From contig NZ_KB899511.1 of NCBI RefSeq assembly GCF_000378245.1, forward strand, positions 1-64,000: a DNA stretch of 64,000 nt, in the 5' to 3' direction. Below are positions 61,386 through 64,000 of this stretch, piece by piece. The stretch's first letter is position 1. Every line of letters begins with the position of its first letter. The notes beneath the pieces are model-generated. The model did no database searches and was not told the origin of the DNA. It was given only the letters and a program-made list of their open reading frames with translations. A program made the position numbers and the translations under genes. Source of the stretch: Aromatoleum toluclasticum ATCC 700605. GTDB lineage: Bacteria > Pseudomonadota > Gammaproteobacteria > Burkholderiales > Rhodocyclaceae.

Positions 61386-63983
61386 TCAAACCGTAACTTG
61401 TTCAGCAACTTCAGCGAACTCCTTGATCTGGTCGAAGTTCATGTAGCGATAGACTTCGGCGGCCTTCGCATTGACGGCCTGCACCTGCTCCATGTACTCG
61501 CCGACCGACGGGATCTTGCCCATCAGCGCGCACACGGCCGCGAGTTCCGCGGAACCGAGGTAAACGCGGGTGTCGATGCCAAGACGGTTCGGGAAGTTAC
61601 GCGTCGAGGTCGACATCGCGGTCGAGCCCTTGCGGATCTGCGCCTGGTTGCCCATGCACAGCGAGCAGCCGGGCATCTCCATGCGGGCGCCCGACTTGCC
61701 GAGCACCGAATAGTAGCCTTCCTCGTTCAGGATCATCGCGTCCATCTTGGTCGGCGGGGCGATCCACAGGCGGGTCGGGATGTCCGACTTGCCTTCGAGG
61801 ACCTTGCCGGCGGCGCGGAAGTGGCCGATGTTGGTCATGCACGAGCCGATGAAGACTTCGTCGATCTTCTCGCCGGCGACTTCGGACAGCAGCTTCACGT
61901 CGTCCGGGTCGTTCGGGCAGGCGACGATCGGCTCCTTCACGTCGGCCAGATCGATCTCGATCACGGCGGCGTACTGGGCGTCGGCGTCGGCCTTCAGCAG
62001 TTCCGGCTTGGCGATCCAGGCTTCCATGGCCTTGATGCGGCGGCCCAGGGTGCGCTTGTCGTCGTAGCCGTTGGCGATCATCCACTTCATGAGCGTGATG
62101 TTCGAGCGCATGTACTCGATGATCGGTTCCTTGTTCAGCTGGATCGCGCAGGCGGCAGCGGAACGCTCGGCAGCGGCGTCGGACAGCTCGAAAGCCTGTT
62201 CGACCTTCAGGTCCGGCAGACCTTCGATCTCGAGGACGCGGCCGGAGAAGACGTTCTTCTTGCCCTTCTTCTCGACGGTCAGCAGGCCCTGCTTGATCGC
62301 GTAGTAGGGGATCGCGTTGACCAGGTCACGCAGCGTGACGCCGTTCTGCAGCTTGCCCTTGAAGCGCACCAGCACCGATTCCGGCATGTCGAGCGGCATG
62401 ACGCCGGTCGCCGCGGCGAAGGCCACGAGGCCCGAGCCGGCCGGGAAGGAGATGCCGATGGGGAAGCGGGTGTGCGAGTCGCCGCCGGTGCCGACGGTGT
62501 CGGGCAGCAGCAGGCGGTTCAGCCACGAGTGGATCACGCCGTCGCCCGGACGCAGCGCAACACCGCCGCGGGTCGAGATGAAGGACGGCAGCTCGCGGTG
62601 CATGCGCACGTCGACCAGCTTCGGGTAGGCGGCGGTGTGGCAGAAGGACTGCATCACCATGTCGGCCGAGAAACCGAGGCAGGCCAGATCCTTGAGCTCG
62701 TCGCGGGTCATCGGGCCGGTGGTGTCCTGCGAGCCGACGGTGGTCATCTTCGGTTCGCAGTAGGTGCCCGGCAGGATGCCCTTGCCTTCGGGCAGGCCGC
62801 AGGCGCGACCGACCATCTTCTGCGCGAGCGAGTAGCCCTTGCCCGGATCGTTCGGCTGCGCCGGCAGGCGGAACAGCGTGGATACGGGCAGACCCAGCGC
62901 CTCACGCGCCTTGGTCGTCAGGCCGCGGCCGACGATCAGCGGGATGCGGCCACCGGCGCGCACTTCGTCGAGGATGACCGGGGTCTTCAGTTGCGATTCG
63001 GCGATCACGGCACCGTTCTTGAGCGCGGTGACCTTGGCGGTGGCGGAGTCGATCTTCAGTTCGATCTCGTCGCCCATGTCCATCTGGTTGACGTCGAGTT
63101 CGATCGGCAGCGCGCCGGCGTCTTCCATCGTGTTGAAGAAGATCGGGGCGATCTTGGAGCCCAGGCACACGCCGCCGAAGCGCTTGTTCGGGACGAAGGG
63201 GATGTCCTCGCCGGTGAACCACAGCACCGAGTTGGTGGCGGACTTGCGCGAGGAGCCGGTGCCGACCACGTCGCCGACGTAGGCGATCAGGTTGCCCTTC
63301 TTCGCCAGCCCTTCGAGCTGCTTGAGGGGGCCGCGGGCGCCCGGCTCGTCGGCCTCGATGCCCGGGCGCGGGTTCTTCAGCATCGCCAGCGCGTGCAGCG
63401 GAATGTCGGGGCGCGACCAGGCGTCCGGAGCGGGCGACAGGTCGTCGGTGTTGGTTTCGCCGGTGACCTTGAACACGGTCAGCTTCTGCGAGGCGGGCAC
63501 TTCCGGACGCGAGGTGAACCACTCGGCGTCGGCCCAGCTCTGCATAACGGACTTGGCGTTCGCATTACCGGCCTTCGCGAGTTCGGCGACGTCGTGGAAA
63601 TAATCGAAGACCAGCAGGGTCTTCTTCAGGCCTTCGGCGGCCACGGTGCCGACTTCGGCGTCGGCCAGCAGGTCGATCAGCGGCTTGACGTTGTAGCCGC
63701 CCAGCATCGTGCCCAGCAGTTCGGTGGCCTTGGCGCGCGACACCAGCGCACAGCTTTCCTCGCCCTTCGCGAGCTTCGCCAGGAAGGCGGCCTTGACCTT
63801 GGCTGCGTCGTCCACGCCGGCGGGAACGCGATAGGTCACCAATTCGACGAGGAAGGCTTCCTCGCCCTTCGGCGGGTTCTTCAGCAGGGCAACCAGATCC
63901 TCGGTCTGCTGCTTCGACAGCGGCAGCGGCGGGATGCCGAGGGCGGCACGCTCGGCGACGTGGGCACGGTAGGCTTCAAGCAC
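61386..63983 (-). CDS. acnB: Aconitate hydratase B
   Basis: 865 residues, the same length as E. coli AcnB, and apparently complete with its ATG at 63983. The N-terminal HEAT-like domain is followed by the swivel domain early in the protein (AcnB order). The [4Fe-4S] cysteines lie near the C-terminus ([14 protein letters not shown] and [11 protein letters not shown]). It interconverts citrate and isocitrate in the TCA cycle. The upstream region lies outside the window. Confidence 0.97.
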   Translation of the reverse strand: MLEAYRAHVAERAALGIPPLPLSKQQTEDLVALLKNPPKGEEAFLVELVTYRVPAGVDDAAKVKAAFLAKLAKGEESCALVSRAKATELLGTMLGGYNVKPLIDLLADAEVGTVAAEGLKKTLLVFDYFHDVAELAKAGNANAKSVMQSWADAEWFTSRPEVPASQKLTVFKVTGETNTDDLSPAPDAWSRPDIPLHALAMLKNPRPGIEADEPGARGPLKQLEGLAKKGNLIAYVGDVVGTGSSRKSATNSVLWFTGEDIPFVPNKRFGGVCLGSKIAPIFFNTMEDAGALPIELDVNQMDMGDEIELKIDSATAKVTALKNGAVIAESQLKTPVILDEVRAGGRIPLIVGRGLTTKAREALGLPVSTLFRLPAQPNDPGKGYSLAQKMVGRACGLPEGKGILPGTYCEPKMTTVGSQDTTGPMTRDELKDLACLGFSADMVMQSFCHTAAYPKLVDVRMHRELPSFISTRGGVALRPGDGVIHSWLNRLLLPDTVGTGGDSHTRFPIGISFPAGSGLVAFAAATGVMPLDMPESVLVRFKGKLQNGVTLRDLVNAIPYYAIKQGLLTVEKKGKKNVFSGRVLEIEGLPDLKVEQAFELSDAAAERSAAACAIQLNKEPIIEYMRSNITLMKWMIANGYDDKRTLGRRIKAMEAWIAKPELLKADADAQYAAVIEIDLADVKEPIVACPNDPDDVKLLSEVAGEKIDEVFIGSCMTNIGHFRAAGKVLEGKSDIPTRLWIAPPTKMDAMILNEEGYYSVLGKSGARMEMPGCSLCMGNQAQIRKGSTAMSTSTRNFPNRLGIDTRVYLGSAELAAVCALMGKIPSVGEYMEQVQAVNAKAAEVYRYMNFDQIKEFAEVAEQVTV

Positions 63984-64000
63984 GGCGGATTCCTTCCTTA

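Noticed and set aside
1-64000. CRISPR arrays, rRNA operons, prophage genes
   Set aside because: No regularly spaced repeats, rRNA sequence or phage structural genes were seen anywhere in the window.

Overview
The window is GC-rich, densely coded chromosomal DNA from a betaproteobacterium. The best fit is the Thauera/Azoarcus/Aromatoleum group (Rhodocyclales). The reasons are the order tig-clpP-clpX-lon-hupB-tRNA-Val, the alaT-hom-thrC block, the PrkA/YeaH/SpoVR triad, and a catabolic island with an aromatic-acid transporter, an aryl-CoA ligase and an aldehyde:ferredoxin oxidoreductase (AOR) family enzyme beside an FNR-type site. The genus is inferred from gene content and order; no rRNA is present.

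Left edge (1-2.6 kb): an accessory, partly decayed stretch. It holds the 5' end of an IS30-type transposase, a gene remnant, an Asp/Glu racemase-family gene, a frame-disrupted membrane-protein gene, a small secreted protein, an antitoxin remnant and a gamma-glutamylcyclotransferase-like gene. At 2.6-12.4 kb is a candidate anaerobic aromatic-compound island. It has a MarR regulator, an NtrC-type response regulator with an unusual XylR_N-V4R histidine kinase, an AAHS-type transporter and an acyl-adenylating ligase. Divergent from these is an AOR-family enzyme with a MoaD-like domain fused to its C-terminus and ending in Gly-Gly. A perfect FNR-type box lies in the divergent intergenic region.

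12.5-23 kb: an RND efflux operon with a divergent TetR regulator and a palindromic operator, an ECF sigma/ferritin-like/cytochrome c operon, a peptide deformylase paralogue, AlkB and tRNA-Val. At 23-29.3 kb are hupB, lon (with a consensus heat-shock promoter), clpX, clpP and tig. At 29.5-48.2 kb are housekeeping and stress genes: prkA-yeaH-spoVR, nnr, a DMT exporter, nadC, thrC-hom-alaT, an Mth938-like gene, bcp, PIN-PhoH, a cNMP/CBS/DUF294 protein, a DEDDh-fold protein with two mutated catalytic Asp, and an NlpC/P60 hydrolase.

48.2-61.2 kb: an envelope-stress region. It carries two Crp/Fnr-family regulators, a FecR/DUF6600 protein, an MlaE(STAS)-MlaF-Mce-lipoprotein transporter, four tiny membrane proteins (DUF3185, DUF3096, DUF3309, DUF1328 types), a flavin disulfide reductase and a phospholipase D/cardiolipin synthase lipoprotein. 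Seven copies of a 16-bp palindrome (TGTKCG-N4-CGNACA, with some deviation) occur in the intergenic regions here and I found none in the other gaps. Five are followed, 20-21 bp further on, by a -10-like hexamer, as in class II Crp/Fnr promoters. I infer a local regulon of the two Crp-like proteins; this is the most novel signal in the window. acnB closes the window on the minus strand.
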